Positions 1 to 8,785 of a stretch of 64,000 bases of DNA are shown here, in pieces. The stretch is from NCBI GenBank assembly GCA_026645815.1, contig JAPKMR010000008.1, positions 1 through 64,000 of the forward strand, read 5' to 3'. The position numbers and the translations under genes are program-made. The first letter of the stretch is position 1. Each line of letters starts with the position of its first letter. The notes under the pieces are model-generated. The model was not told the origin of the DNA. It ran no database searches and saw only the letters and a list, made by a program, of their open reading frames with translations. This stretch comes from Anaerolineae bacterium. GTDB lineage: Bacteria; Chloroflexota; Anaerolineae; B4-G1; SLSP01.

Positions 1-32
1 CAGCCCGCAAAAATCACGCTTGCGGAGAGAAG

Positions 33-80
33 CGCCGAAGGGTGTGCTGAGCACCCCTACGGCGGCGTAGAGGGTTTTTT
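33..80 (+). terminator. Possible terminator of an upstream gene
   Basis: A nested hairpin can form: CGCCG at 33-37 pairs with CGGCG at 60-64, enclosing GGGTG (40-44) and CACCC (52-56). Ten bases further on comes a run of six T (75-80). The distance between stem and T-run is longer than in a classical intrinsic terminator, so this is a weak call. It would end transcription of a gene lying before the window. Confidence 0.3.
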
Positions 81-138
81 GAGTGATCTAGCCGATTTTG
101 CCACTGTTTACGATGGCAACCCGAATAGTTGCGAAGTA

Positions 139-169
139 TTTTCTGGGCGCGTGAAGCGCGCCCAGAAAA
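139..169. other. Strong inverted repeat (13-bp perfect stem)
   Basis: TTTTCTGGGCGCG at 139-151 is perfectly complementary to CGCGCCCAGAAAA at 157-169, with a five-base loop. The T and A runs form the base of the stem rather than a tail, so it could terminate transcription in either direction or be a transcript-end stabiliser. It lies before the promoter of the first gene. A hairpin of the same style occurs at 29069-29101. The rest of 1-295 holds no gene that I can support. Confidence 0.5.
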
Positions 170-225
170 ACCACAAAAAACGCTAACTGTACTCCAGTAC
201 AAGCCAGAATTCATCCGTTAATCCA

Positions 226-254
226 ATGACAAAGGCTGCTCTGCCTGCTATGAT
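226..254 (+). promoter_or_regulatory. Sigma-70-type promoter of the DUF2207 gene
   Basis: ATGACA (226-231) and TATGAT (249-254) are separated by 17 bases, and TGC directly before the -10 box makes it an extended -10 promoter. The start codon of the next gene is at 296 with AAGGAG just before it, leaving a short leader of about 35 bases. Confidence 0.55.
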
Positions 255-295
255 AATCATGGAAACATAGTTCTAGATCTGAAGGAGATTGCACA

Positions 296-2017
296 ATGAT
301 TACCCAGTGGCTGTTGAGTTTGTTGACTTTGAGCCTGCTGTTTACGCCATTCGCCGGTTTGCCGCAGACGAAGAGCTATGATGCCGAGCGTTTTGATGTC
401 GCCATCACGGTCGAATCCGATGGCACATTGTTAGTGACCGAAACGCTGATGTTTCGCTTCACCGGAGGCCCTTTCACTTATGCTTTCCGCAACCTTCCTA
501 CCGAAAAGACGGATGGCGTGGAGGTGCTGAGCGCGACCCTTGATGGTGTGACGCTTCCGTGGGGGGAAGGCGCCGGGGAGGTAGAAGTTGAGGGGCAGGA
601 CCCTATTGCGATTACCTGGCACTTTGCTCCAACAAGCGATAGCACGCACACTTTTGGCTTGACCTATCGCGTGCGTGGGGTGATTCTCCAGGATTCCGAC
701 AGTGATTTGTTGCGCTGGCAGGCCTTACCAGAGACCCACGATTATACGATTGCTCGTAGCCGGGTTGTTGTGACCTACCCTGCTGCTGCGAGCCTCACTG
801 ATTCGCGGGTGACTTACGGCTCAGCACAGGTTGAGAGCGATAACAACGAAGTTGTTTTCACTGCCCAGAATCTGGAGGCTGATGCGTTCTTTGTTTTCGA
901 GCTGCGTTTTGGGCGGGGTAGCCTTGTCTCAGCCCCACCGCAGTGGCAGGTAGAGCAGGAAAAGACGCAAGCGTTGCGTTCGGGGTGGGGGCGTTGGGCC
1001 TGGCTTTCTGCTGGTGCGGCGTTACTGATCTTCGGGCTAGGTCTGGCAGCGATTCTTGTCTATCAGAAACGCTTACAGGCGCCGGCAGGTGAGGCGCCCT
1101 TCATTGCTAATCGCCCTCCAAGTGACCGGTTACCTGCATTTGCCGGAGTGTTGGCTCAGCAAGGGTCGCTGCAATATAGCTGGGATTATGCCCTGGGTGC
1201 TCTGTTTCATCTGGCACAGCGTGGTGTGGTGAGCATTGAAGAAAGCGCTGAAAGGACCTGGTTTCGTAAGCATACTTATATCCTGCGCCTGCATGACCTC
1301 CCCGCTCATCTGGAGCCACATGAGCAAGCCGTGATTCAGGTTTTCTTTGGTACAAAACAGGGCCTGGTTCAGGAAATGCCGGTGCATACGTTGCAGAACT
1401 CATTGCAGAGCCGGCTCAAGCATTTTTCTGACGCGTTAAAGGGTGAGATAGCGACGTTAGGCTTCTTTGATCCAGAACGACAGCATGGCCGGAAAACCTT
1501 GTTTGGCTGGGGCCTGGCATTGATTTTTCTTGGCCCAGGATTGGCTGTAGCGGGCTTGTTACTCCTGACGCGCAGCGTTGTCGGTCCCTGGCCCCTGCTC
1601 ATTGCTGCCAGTATCTTCTTCATGGGCTTCGTCGCCCTGATTGCTGGCGCCATTACTCCCACTTTGAGCGATGTGTGGATCAACGAATCTGCTGCCTGGA
1701 TTGCTTTCAAGAAATACTTAAAGGATGTGATGAAGGGGCGCGAATCTTTGGCGTATGCGGCGGGCTTCACCGAGTACCTGCCCTACGCAGCCGCATTGGG
1801 TTTGGTGGATGTTTGGGCAAATTACCTCAAACGGCACGAGAATTTTGAAATCCCTGCATGGTTCAGCGGTTTGAGTGCTGCGGCAACGGATAGCCATGCA
1901 GGTTTCATCGCCATGGTTGCCGCTATCAATGCCAGCGGAGCTGCGAGCGGAGCGAGCGCCAGCGCCGCCGGCGCGGCGGCGGGCGCTGCGGGCGGCGGCG
2001 CGAGTGGCGCCGGGTAG
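296..2017 (+). CDS. DUF2207-family membrane protein
   Basis: A 573-residue predicted membrane protein of unknown biochemical function. It opens with a hydrophobic signal segment, followed by an extracytoplasmic beta-rich domain of about 200 residues (features such as RNLPTEK and ITWHFAP are typical of DUF2207), a membrane helix near 235-258, a cytoplasmic part and a pair of membrane helices near 398-452. The tail from about residue 545 is almost only Ala, Gly and Ser and ends in GGGASGAG, a low-complexity ending common in this family. The start is supported by GAAGGAG shortly upstream. It is followed by a hairpin and then a glycosyltransferase gene, so a cell-envelope role is plausible but not shown. 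Confidence 0.75.
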   Translation: MITQWLLSLLTLSLLFTPFAGLPQTKSYDAERFDVAITVESDGTLLVTETLMFRFTGGPFTYAFRNLPTEKTDGVEVLSATLDGVTLPWGEGAGEVEVEGQDPIAITWHFAPTSDSTHTFGLTYRVRGVILQDSDSDLLRWQALPETHDYTIARSRVVVTYPAAASLTDSRVTYGSAQVESDNNEVVFTAQNLEADAFFVFELRFGRGSLVSAPPQWQVEQEKTQALRSGWGRWAWLSAGAALLIFGLGLAAILVYQKRLQAPAGEAPFIANRPPSDRLPAFAGVLAQQGSLQYSWDYALGALFHLAQRGVVSIEESAERTWFRKHTYILRLHDLPAHLEPHEQAVIQVFFGTKQGLVQEMPVHTLQNSLQSRLKHFSDALKGEIATLGFFDPERQHGRKTLFGWGLALIFLGPGLAVAGLLLLTRSVVGPWPLLIAASIFFMGFVALIAGAITPTLSDVWINESAAWIAFKKYLKDVMKGRESLAYAAGFTEYLPYAAALGLVDVWANYLKRHENFEIPAWFSGLSAAATDSHAGFIAMVAAINASGAASGASASAAGAAAGAAGGGASGAG

Positions 2018-2043
2018 ACGGTAAACGGCTTTCGAGTACAATA

Positions 2044-2071
2044 CTACGGGTAGGGGATTTCCTACCCGTAG
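2044..2071. other. Perfect 11-bp hairpin just before the GT39 start
   Basis: CTACGGGTAGG (2044-2054) and CCTACCCGTAG (2061-2071) form a perfect stem with a six-base loop. It ends eleven bases before the ATG of the next gene, which has no recognisable ribosome binding site. It may act as a terminator for the DUF2207 gene, or as a leader element affecting translation of the next gene. There is no clear T-run, only ACTTTG. Confidence 0.5.
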
Positions 2072-2082
2072 ACTTTGTTGCC

Positions 2083-4134
2083 ATGAAACCATCCAGAATC
2101 AAATTATCGGCTTTTGTGTTGGGGAACGGCATCGTTGTGCTGCTCTTGTTGCTCGGCGCTGGATTGCGCCTGGCAGCTTGGGGCAACGTGCCGCCGGGTT
2201 TGTATCACGACGAGGCTTTCAATGGCCTGGATGCGCTTAATGTTCTGCGGGGCAATTTCCCACTCTATTTTGCTGCCAATAACGGGCGTGAACCGCTATT
2301 CCTTTATCTGATTGCCGCGTCGGTAGGTGTATTGGGGCGCTCTCCGCTGGCAGTTCGCTTGTCGTCGTTCTTCGTGGGCTTCCTCACTCTCGCTGCGACC
2401 TATGATTTGGCGCGGGTGCTCTTCAATCGCCGTGTGGGACGTTGGGCGTTGGCGGTGCTGGCGGTTACTTTCTGGCACGTCCATCTGAGCCGAATGGGTT
2501 TTCGCGCGGTATTGCTGCCACTGTTCACGGCGCTCTTTCTTGCGCAAGTAGTACGCGGTGTGAAAACCGGACGTCTACGGCATTGGATTGCGGCGGGCGC
2601 GCTCTATGGCGGAATGTGGTACACCTACATGGCGGCGCGCTTCACCCCGGTGGCACTGGGTGCTGTGCTGCTCTACATCCTGTTGACCCGGCGTCGTACG
2701 GCATTGGCGTATTCACGAGGTGTGCTGGTGTTTTGCGCGGCAGCGTTGCTGGTGTTATTGCCACTTGGCGTCTACACGCTGCAAAACCCGGAGATTGTCC
2801 TGGCGCGCACCGGGCAGGTGACGATTTTTAGCCCAGAAATCCACCAGGGTGATTTTTGGGGCACGCTGGCACGGCATACCTGGAATACCGTGGCGATGTT
2901 CTTCATCCAGGGCGACCGTATCTGGCGTCACAATCTCGCCTGGCGACCTGTTTGGGATCCCGCTCTGGGATTAGCGTGCGTGATAGGGATTGGCGTGGCA
3001 TTGGGGGGCATTTTCGGTGCCGGGGCGCATAACAGGCAGGCAGGGACACATGGGCACGCGCTACCCCTGGCATTGATTGTTCTGTGGACGGCGGCGATGG
3101 CGTTGCCGACACTGCTTGCCGAGGATGCGCCTCATTTCTTGCGCGGAGTCGGTGTGCTCCCGACGGCGGTGTTATTTCCTGCCCTGGGTCTGGCATGGAT
3201 TGAGTCGCGAGGTGTTTCTGCTGCATCACAGTTCGCATCTCGCGTCTCGGACATCCGGCAGTGGGCGGGGCGCGTCATTCCGGTGTTCATGCTTTTCATT
3301 GGGCTAACTTTTACTGTTCGGGATTATTTTATCACCTATGCCCAGGCGCCGCTGGCATACCACTGGCTTGAGGGTGGAGCGGTGGAGCTGGCGGGCGCAT
3401 TGAATACGGCGCGCGGTGTGGGTTGGGATGGCGCGCGGATGTTGCCCGGACCTGATAACGGGCGTACGCTGATTGCGGATCGTGGGCTGTGGAACTCGTG
3501 GGAGGCGTTGCCTTTCCTGGTGCCAGTGGAGCGGACGGCGTTTTTGCCGTTGGTCGCGCCGCCGCTGCTGGATGCGGGATTGACCTTCGCGGTGTGGCCC
3601 TACCGCGATTGGCAGACCGAGGTCTTTTCGTTGATTCCCCGCCCGGCGTATCTAAGTGTCCGCGCGGGACCTGAGGTACAGGGCGATAAGGACCCGGAGC
3701 CATTTGTGGCGGCGCTGCTGATCAACGCTGAACCGCGCCCGGAAGTCCCCGCTGCCGTGGCGAATTATGGCGAGGGGGAGATTTTTCTGCGCGCTGTTTT
3801 GGTGCGTCCGGAGACGCGCACTGTACCCAAGGGCGGTGTGACTGTGCGCTTGTGGTGGGATTGTCGTGCTCCGCTCGATGCAGATTACACTGTCTTCGTC
3901 CATTATCTGCGAGATGGAGAATTGCTCGCACAGCACGATATGCCGCCGGGTGCAGGGTATCTGCTGACCTCCGGTTGGCAAGTGGATGACCTCATTCTGG
4001 ATGAGCATTTTCTGCCGGACGTAGTTCCTGACCCGGCGCGAGATACCCTGCGTATCGGCTTTTATCGCAGCGATACCGGTGAGCCATGGGGAACATGGAT
4101 CGAGCAGGGGGTGATTTTGGAGTCGGAACGTTGA
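2083..4134 (+). CDS. Glycosyltransferase family 39 (ArnT/PMT-like) membrane protein
   Basis: A 683-residue polytopic membrane protein of the dolichyl/undecaprenyl-phosphate sugar transferase type, which moves a sugar from a lipid carrier to an acceptor outside the membrane. After the first membrane helix comes YHDEAFNG, holding the acidic pair expected in the first external loop of GT39 enzymes, then NGREPLFLYL, also typical. About ten further hydrophobic helices run to residue ~425. The C-terminal ~130 residues form an external domain with a pattern (FVHYLRDGELLAQHDMPPG, then LTSGWQVDDLI) that is also found at the end of the protein at 4910-8584. Donor and acceptor cannot be told from sequence. 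No ribosome binding site is evident at this ATG. Confidence 0.75.
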   Translation: MKPSRIKLSAFVLGNGIVVLLLLLGAGLRLAAWGNVPPGLYHDEAFNGLDALNVLRGNFPLYFAANNGREPLFLYLIAASVGVLGRSPLAVRLSSFFVGFLTLAATYDLARVLFNRRVGRWALAVLAVTFWHVHLSRMGFRAVLLPLFTALFLAQVVRGVKTGRLRHWIAAGALYGGMWYTYMAARFTPVALGAVLLYILLTRRRTALAYSRGVLVFCAAALLVLLPLGVYTLQNPEIVLARTGQVTIFSPEIHQGDFWGTLARHTWNTVAMFFIQGDRIWRHNLAWRPVWDPALGLACVIGIGVALGGIFGAGAHNRQAGTHGHALPLALIVLWTAAMALPTLLAEDAPHFLRGVGVLPTAVLFPALGLAWIESRGVSAASQFASRVSDIRQWAGRVIPVFMLFIGLTFTVRDYFITYAQAPLAYHWLEGGAVELAGALNTARGVGWDGARMLPGPDNGRTLIADRGLWNSWEALPFLVPVERTAFLPLVAPPLLDAGLTFAVWPYRDWQTEVFSLIPRPAYLSVRAGPEVQGDKDPEPFVAALLINAEPRPEVPAAVANYGEGEIFLRAVLVRPETRTVPKGGVTVRLWWDCRAPLDADYTVFVHYLRDGELLAQHDMPPGAGYLLTSGWQVDDLILDEHFLPDVVPDPARDTLRIGFYRSDTGEPWGTWIEQGVILESER

Positions 4135-4148
4135 ACTGCAGGTTTGCT

Positions 4149-4559
4149 TTAGCCGCTCTCCAACCACTCGACGCGGATGAGATGTTGTATGGATTGAAAT
4201 TCGGGATCGCCGGTGATGAGGGTGGCTTTGAATTCCTGTGTCAGCGCGGCTGCAAAGGCGTCGGCATACGCAATAGGGTGATGCGCTTTGAGATGCGCAG
4301 CTGCCTGGATGCGTTCGAATGAGGCGGAGATGAGGTGTACCGGGGCTTCCATTAAGGTGCTTAGGAACCGTTGTGCGTTGGAAATGCCCTTTGCTCGTTC
4401 AATGATGTATAAAACTTCACCGACATTGATCTCGCTGATATAGAGCTGGCATTGTGTGAGCTGCGCTTGTTCCAAGAGTGCTCGCACACGAAGGTATCCA
4501 GGCTGGTGGCGGATAAAAGCGATGATCGCAAATGAGTCCAGTACGTATGAGCGCGTCAT
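4149..4559 (-). CDS. vapC: PIN-domain toxin, VapC type
   Basis: A 136-residue PIN-domain protein, predicted to be a Mg-dependent ribonuclease toxin. The four acidic positions expected for the active site are visible: Asp8 in YVLDSFAII, Glu in SEINVGEVLY, Asp in IAYADAFAAA and Asp in ITGDPEF near the end. Its start overlaps the stop of the antitoxin gene by four bases (ATGA, 4556-4559), the usual arrangement of vapBC. It lies convergent to the GT39 gene with only 14 bases between the stops. Cellular target unknown. Confidence 0.85.
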   Translation of the reverse strand: MTRSYVLDSFAIIAFIRHQPGYLRVRALLEQAQLTQCQLYISEINVGEVLYIIERAKGISNAQRFLSTLMEAPVHLISASFERIQAAAHLKAHHPIAYADAFAAALTQEFKATLITGDPEFQSIQHLIRVEWLESG

Positions 4560-4849
4560 GCCTCAATCTCGTGTTCGAGGGGGGTGGGTTTTTGTTGCTG
4601 TTGGATTTTGTCTGTTTCATGCTCGGCATCAGTTTGTCGCTCTTGCAGCAATATCGCTGTCCAATCGGCGTCATCGCCGGCAAACATTCCATCCAGCGCA
4701 GCGACAGGATTCTCGGGTACAGGTACGATGGCGGTTACATCACCATAGGTTACAATTTGCACGCGTGTACCTGGATATAAGCCTCTGGCTTCACGGATTT
4801 CCTTGGGTATAACAATAGCGCCTTTTTCGGATATGATAGCGGTCTTCAT
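4556..4849 (-). CDS. vapB: AbrB/MazE-type antitoxin, VapB
   Basis: A 97-residue protein whose first ~45 residues are a SpoVT/AbrB swapped-hairpin DNA-binding domain (MKTAIISEKGAIVIPKEIRE, then LYPGTRVQIV). The C-terminal half is polar and probably disordered, as expected of the part that wraps the toxin; the stretch DKIQQQQKPTPLEHE is very hydrophilic. It is the first gene of the pair and is expected to repress its own promoter, which lies at 4888-4916. The first step is translationally coupled to vapC by ATGA. Confidence 0.85.
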   Translation of the reverse strand: MKTAIISEKGAIVIPKEIREARGLYPGTRVQIVTYGDVTAIVPVPENPVAALDGMFAGDDADWTAILLQERQTDAEHETDKIQQQQKPTPLEHEIEA

Positions 4850-4887
4850 GGTAACTTTTCCATGTATAGTATAACGAATCTATAAAA

Positions 4888-4916
4888 AGTATAATTGAAA
4901 ACACTCCGGATGTCAA
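4888..4916 (-). promoter_or_regulatory. vapBC promoter, nested in the neighbour's 5' end
   Basis: Read leftward there is TTGACA (plus-strand TGTCAA, 4911-4916), 17 bases, then TATACT (plus-strand AGTATA, 4888-4893), close to the sigma-70 consensus. The -35 box overlaps the likely start codon (4910) of the rightward gene. AGTATAA is found twice on the plus strand, at 4869-4875 and 4888-4894, about two helix turns apart, and could be part of the antitoxin operator. Confidence 0.65.
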
Positions 4917-7900
4917 CTATACGGTCGCGCCAAATTGCATTTTTTGCCGTGTTGCTTCTTCTACCCTTGCTCGCAGCATTTCCGCTGTGGGGACCGGGCA
5001 TGGTGAACACGCGCGGCGGCGGCGATAGTCCTTTCCTGTTACAGCGCACGCTGGATATGGCGGACAATCTGCGCCACGGCATTTTCCCCGTGCGCTGGAT
5101 GGCGCATGCCGCCTATGATTTAGGCTACCCGTTCTTCAATCACTACGCTGCTCTGCCCTTTTACCTGAGCGGCGGGTTGGCGGCGTTAGGGTTTTCGCCG
5201 ATTCTGGCGGTTCAAGCCACACAAACCCTGGGCTTTGTGCTTGCGGCGTTGACTGTTGCATTGTGGGCCTGGCGCGTCTATCGCAAGCCACAGGCTACGC
5301 TGCTCGCGGTTGCGGCATATACGTTCGCGCCCTTTCATCTGGTCAATGTTTATGTGCGCGGTGACTCGCTCTCCGAATTCTACGCCTTCATCTGGTACCC
5401 CCTCATTCTATGGACGCTGGATCGTGCTGCCGAGCGCTACACGCCCTGGCGGGTGATGCTTGTCGCGCTAAGTTATGCGGCATTGCTCCTCACCCATAAC
5501 GTCTCGGCGCTTATTTTTGCTCCCTTCGCGCTGCTCTATGCTGTACTCCGGCAAGCCGGCGTATCGGGCTGGCATTCGAAGCGTGAACTAAAGACCGGCG
5601 CTTTGCGCTTCATGTCTTTGTTGTTTCGCAGCATTGCTCCCTTTCTCCTGGCTTTCCTGCTCACGACCTGGTTCTGGATTCCAGCCATCGCCGAGACGGG
5701 CTACGGGCAGATGGGACCTGAGTTCACGGCGGGATATTTCCATTATAGCAATCACTTCCGCGGCCTGAACCTGGTGCAGCGCTCGTTCTTCTTTGACTAC
5801 ACTGTTGCGGGTGAAGCGGGCGCCGCCGGTCCCTTTGTGATGGGCCTGGTGCAGGCGGGACTGGCGTTGTTGGGGGCAGGGTTCTTGATTGGGGAGCTCA
5901 TCAGGGCAACACGCGTGCAGAGCGGTGAGAGAGCACGTAAGGCAGAGAGTAAATCTGAGCATCAAGGTTTAGGGAGCGCGGGGCGCTCGTCCTCGATGGC
6001 TCACTCCGCCTTTATCCTTTTTGGCTTGGCCCTTTCCACCTTCATGATCACGCCACTCTCTTCATGGTTGTGGGAGCACTTGCCGTTGTTGGAAATCACC
6101 CAATTCCCCTGGCGTTTTCTCTCCGTCCAGGCGCTCTTTGCGGCGCTGGCTACAGGAACCATCGCCAACGAATTGGCGTACCGGCAGCCTGGGGAACTGG
6201 TGCAGCGCCTTTCACGCAGCACGCAGATTTTCTTCCGTGGCGCGCGTTTTGCCGTGCCCCTTCTACTGGTTATTCTGGTTGCGCTCGGTGCGTTGCATCC
6301 CGAGCGCCTTTTGATTACCTCTAAAGATGTGACCTGGGACAACCTGTTGCTCTACGAGGCTTTTACCGGCAATATCGGGACGACCATCCGCTACGAATAT
6401 CTTCCAGCTGATGTGAAACCGCGCCTGTATATTTCTGAATCCGTGGTGGATGGGGTGAATATGGCGAAACCCATCACCGGCAACGGCGCGGCGCTGGCGG
6501 CGGAATTGTTGGCTCGCGTCCCGAATCGCCAGGAATGGCAACTTGCGCTTGAATCTGCTGCGCCAGTAGCCTTTCCATTGAATTGGTGGCCCGGATGGCA
6601 GGCGCAGGTTGATGGCGGCAATGCCGCAACCTATCCGATGACCGGTTCTGGGCGCCTGACGGTAGACCTGGCGGCGGGAGAGCATACCGTGGTGTTGCGA
6701 CTGCGCGACACGCCTTTGCGGGTAGTGTCATCATGGATTTCAGTTGTAACGTTAGTTGCGGCAAGCCTTTGGCTCTGGCGCGTCCAACGCCGGGTGGATG
6801 TGGGACAGCTTCGGGGCGTTCTCTTGCTCTGTGCTTTTGCCTTGGGAATCTCGTTATTGGCTCCAACCGTTTTTAGCGTTGTTCCGGCCTCATCTTCCCC
6901 TGCTCTCACGGCTTTCGACTTCATTCAGGCGCCTTATCCACATCACGAGCCGGTGCGCTTTGGAGCATTGCTGTTGGAGGAGGTCTATGCCACTTCTGGC
7001 GCTACTGCTGATGCGCTGAATATCGTGGCTTTACCGGGCGAGACCCTTGGGCTGGGACTACGATGGCAGCAATCGAATACGACACCGCTTACTGGAACAC
7101 TGCGGCTGATCTCTCCGGTGGAACCCCGCCACGGCGTGCCCTACGCTCTGGCTGAAGCCACATTTGCCACGACGCCTGTATCTCAGGATGGATTAGGGGC
7201 TGTTGGCGTGACTTTGGTTTTGCCGCCAGACCTTGCGCGTGGCCTCTACCTGCTGGAATTGCGCTTCTATGGCTCTGAGGGTGAACTCCATCCTCAAACC
7301 CCACAGGGCGTGGGGCGTGGGACACTCTACGTCGGCGCGGTGCGCGTGCGCAGCAATTCGCGATCCGACCTGTTTGCGCCAGCTGCGGCGCAGCTGGGCG
7401 AGTTGACCCTGCACAGTGTGATGCCGTTGAGCTCGACGCTCGATACGCTGCGTCTGCAATGCGCCTGGTCTCTGGGGTCGAAGACTCCTCGCAATTGGAG
7501 CCTTTCTCTGCGGTTGCTCGACGCGGATGGGCGCCAGCTCAGCCAGGTGGATTTGCAACCGGGTTATGGTTATCTCCCCACTTCGCTCTGGCAGCCCGGT
7601 GAGAGGGTCACCGATTATCCGGTCCTCTCCCTGCCGGAGGGGTTGGCGCCTGGTGCGTATACGTTGCGCGTGATTGCTTATCTCGAAGCTACCATGGAGA
7701 CCGCCGGCGAGGTTGATTTGCCCATAACCATCACACAGATGACGCTATGGGATCCGCGTGAGTCGTGTTGCGAATGGCAGCGTCGCGAATCGCGGACGTT
7801 GTGCCAGGCTGAAGGGGTGGCGCTGACAGGATTGCGGATGCCTGAAACGCAAGCCGAAGGAGCCCCCCTCGACTTCTCTGCTGAGTGGAGCGCTGCCGAA

Positions 7901-8584
7901 GCACCTCTTGTGGATTTGGTGGCACGCTGGGAGGTGCTGGATGCTGCCGGTGAGACGGTTGCCTTGCGTGAAAGCCCTCTCGCGCCGGGTTCGCGCACGA
8001 CACTGTGGTCCAGGTTGGCGTGGGTGCGTGCGCCCGTCACGCTGGAGTTACCGCCGCAGATGCCCTATGGTCCATATCGCTTGCATCTGACGTTGCTGGT
8101 GGGTGCTGATACCCTGCAGCGCTGCGATTTGGGCGCACTGAACATCACCTCACGCCCACGCAGTTTTGCGCTTCCTGCGCCGGTACATCCCCAGCAAGCT
8201 GATTTCGGCGCGGAGCTGCGCCTGTTGGGCTACGACTTTGATGATAACTCCGAGGCTCTCACCCTGACGCTGTGGTGGCAGGCGCAGACCGCACCCATGC
8301 GTGATTACAAGCGTTTTGTGCATGTGCTGGCACCTTCCGGGGAGATTGTCGCGCAGGATGATGCTATGCCTCGCGCCTGGACCTATCCCACTAGCTGGTG
8401 GGCTGCCGGCGAGGTGGTGAGTGAGACGGTCACGCTTATGGCGCCTCCTGGCGAGCACCGTATCGGTGTGGGGTGGTACGATGGCGCCTCTGGCATCACG
8501 CTGCCCGCGACCGACGCTGCAGGCGTGCCCTGGGCCGATAACCGGGTGATCCTCGATGGGGCGGGGGTGATTCCGCACAGGTGA
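4910..8584 (+). CDS. PTPS-related polytopic membrane protein with external beta-sandwich modules
   Basis: About 1224 residues. The first ~480 are a polytopic membrane region resembling the '6-pyruvoyl-tetrahydropterin synthase-related' family, which is GT-C-like in topology: an early loop with GGGDSPFLLQRT, then YPFFNHYAALPFYL and HNVSALIFAP. A helix near 610 follows, then about 600 residues outside the membrane. In that part at least two and perhaps three related beta-rich modules appear, with repeats such as YKRFVHVLAPSGEIVAQDD / YPTSWWAAGE and the earlier GYGYLPTSLWQPGER. The same module ends the GT39 protein at 2083. An in-frame TTG at 4895 is possible, but ATG at 4910 seems better; neither has a good ribosome binding site. 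A role in surface glycan or glycolipid assembly is inferred only. Confidence 0.65.
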   Translation: MSTIRSRQIAFFAVLLLLPLLAAFPLWGPGMVNTRGGGDSPFLLQRTLDMADNLRHGIFPVRWMAHAAYDLGYPFFNHYAALPFYLSGGLAALGFSPILAVQATQTLGFVLAALTVALWAWRVYRKPQATLLAVAAYTFAPFHLVNVYVRGDSLSEFYAFIWYPLILWTLDRAAERYTPWRVMLVALSYAALLLTHNVSALIFAPFALLYAVLRQAGVSGWHSKRELKTGALRFMSLLFRSIAPFLLAFLLTTWFWIPAIAETGYGQMGPEFTAGYFHYSNHFRGLNLVQRSFFFDYTVAGEAGAAGPFVMGLVQAGLALLGAGFLIGELIRATRVQSGERARKAESKSEHQGLGSAGRSSSMAHSAFILFGLALSTFMITPLSSWLWEHLPLLEITQFPWRFLSVQALFAALATGTIANELAYRQPGELVQRLSRSTQIFFRGARFAVPLLLVILVALGALHPERLLITSKDVTWDNLLLYEAFTGNIGTTIRYEYLPADVKPRLYISESVVDGVNMAKPITGNGAALAAELLARVPNRQEWQLALESAAPVAFPLNWWPGWQAQVDGGNAATYPMTGSGRLTVDLAAGEHTVVLRLRDTPLRVVSSWISVVTLVAASLWLWRVQRRVDVGQLRGVLLLCAFALGISLLAPTVFSVVPASSSPALTAFDFIQAPYPHHEPVRFGALLLEEVYATSGATADALNIVALPGETLGLGLRWQQSNTTPLTGTLRLISPVEPRHGVPYALAEATFATTPVSQDGLGAVGVTLVLPPDLARGLYLLELRFYGSEGELHPQTPQGVGRGTLYVGAVRVRSNSRSDLFAPAAAQLGELTLHSVMPLSSTLDTLRLQCAWSLGSKTPRNWSLSLRLLDADGRQLSQVDLQPGYGYLPTSLWQPGERVTDYPVLSLPEGLAPGAYTLRVIAYLEATMETAGEVDLPITITQMTLWDPRESCCEWQRRESRTLCQAEGVALTGLRMPETQAEGAPLDFSAEWSAAEAPLVDLVARWEVLDAAGETVALRESPLAPGSRTTLWSRLAWVRAPVTLELPPQMPYGPYRLHLTLLVGADTLQRCDLGALNITSRPRSFALPAPVHPQQADFGAELRLLGYDFDDNSEALTLTLWWQAQTAPMRDYKRFVHVLAPSGEIVAQDDAMPRAWTYPTSWWAAGEVVSETVTLMAPPGEHRIGVGWYDGASGITLPATDAAGVPWADNRVILDGAGVIPHR

Positions 8585-8588
8585 TCTA

Positions 8589-8616
8589 TTGTCACCTGCG
8601 CTAACTACGCTATAAT
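8589..8616 (+). promoter_or_regulatory. Promoter of the degV transcript
   Basis: TTGTCA (8589-8594) and TATAAT (8611-8616) are 16 bases apart and begin four bases after the stop codon of the preceding gene. Transcription would start near 8623, giving a leader of about 205 bases before the DegV start codon. Confidence 0.6.
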
Positions 8617-8650
8617 TTGATTATCAAGGTTTTATTGTCATGGGTAGGTT

Positions 8651-8785
8651 GAGGGACGCTCGCCCGCGCATACTATCATTGCCAGGCCTTATTTTATCTA
8701 GTGCCAACGGCTTTTTCCTACTGAACTAATCCGTCTGTCAGGTGGAAGTCCCTCCCCACACACCCCGACCAATTTTGGTCAGGGG
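8651..8785 (+). promoter_or_regulatory. Structured leader upstream of degV
   Basis: GAGGGAC (8651-8657) is complementary to GTCCCTC (8748-8754), closing a region of about 90 bases. A second hairpin follows: CCCCGACC (8763-8770) pairs with GGTC (8777-8780) and GGGG (8782-8785) around an extra A, with loop AATTTT. I could not match this to a known riboswitch, SRP RNA or 6S RNA. It may be a regulatory leader or an independent small RNA. Confidence 0.4.

Noticed and set aside
1925-2014. GC-rich repetitive stretch at the end of the DUF2207 gene as a tandem repeat or mobile element scar
   Set aside because: It is simply the coding sequence for an Ala/Gly/Ser tail, a usual ending of this protein family.
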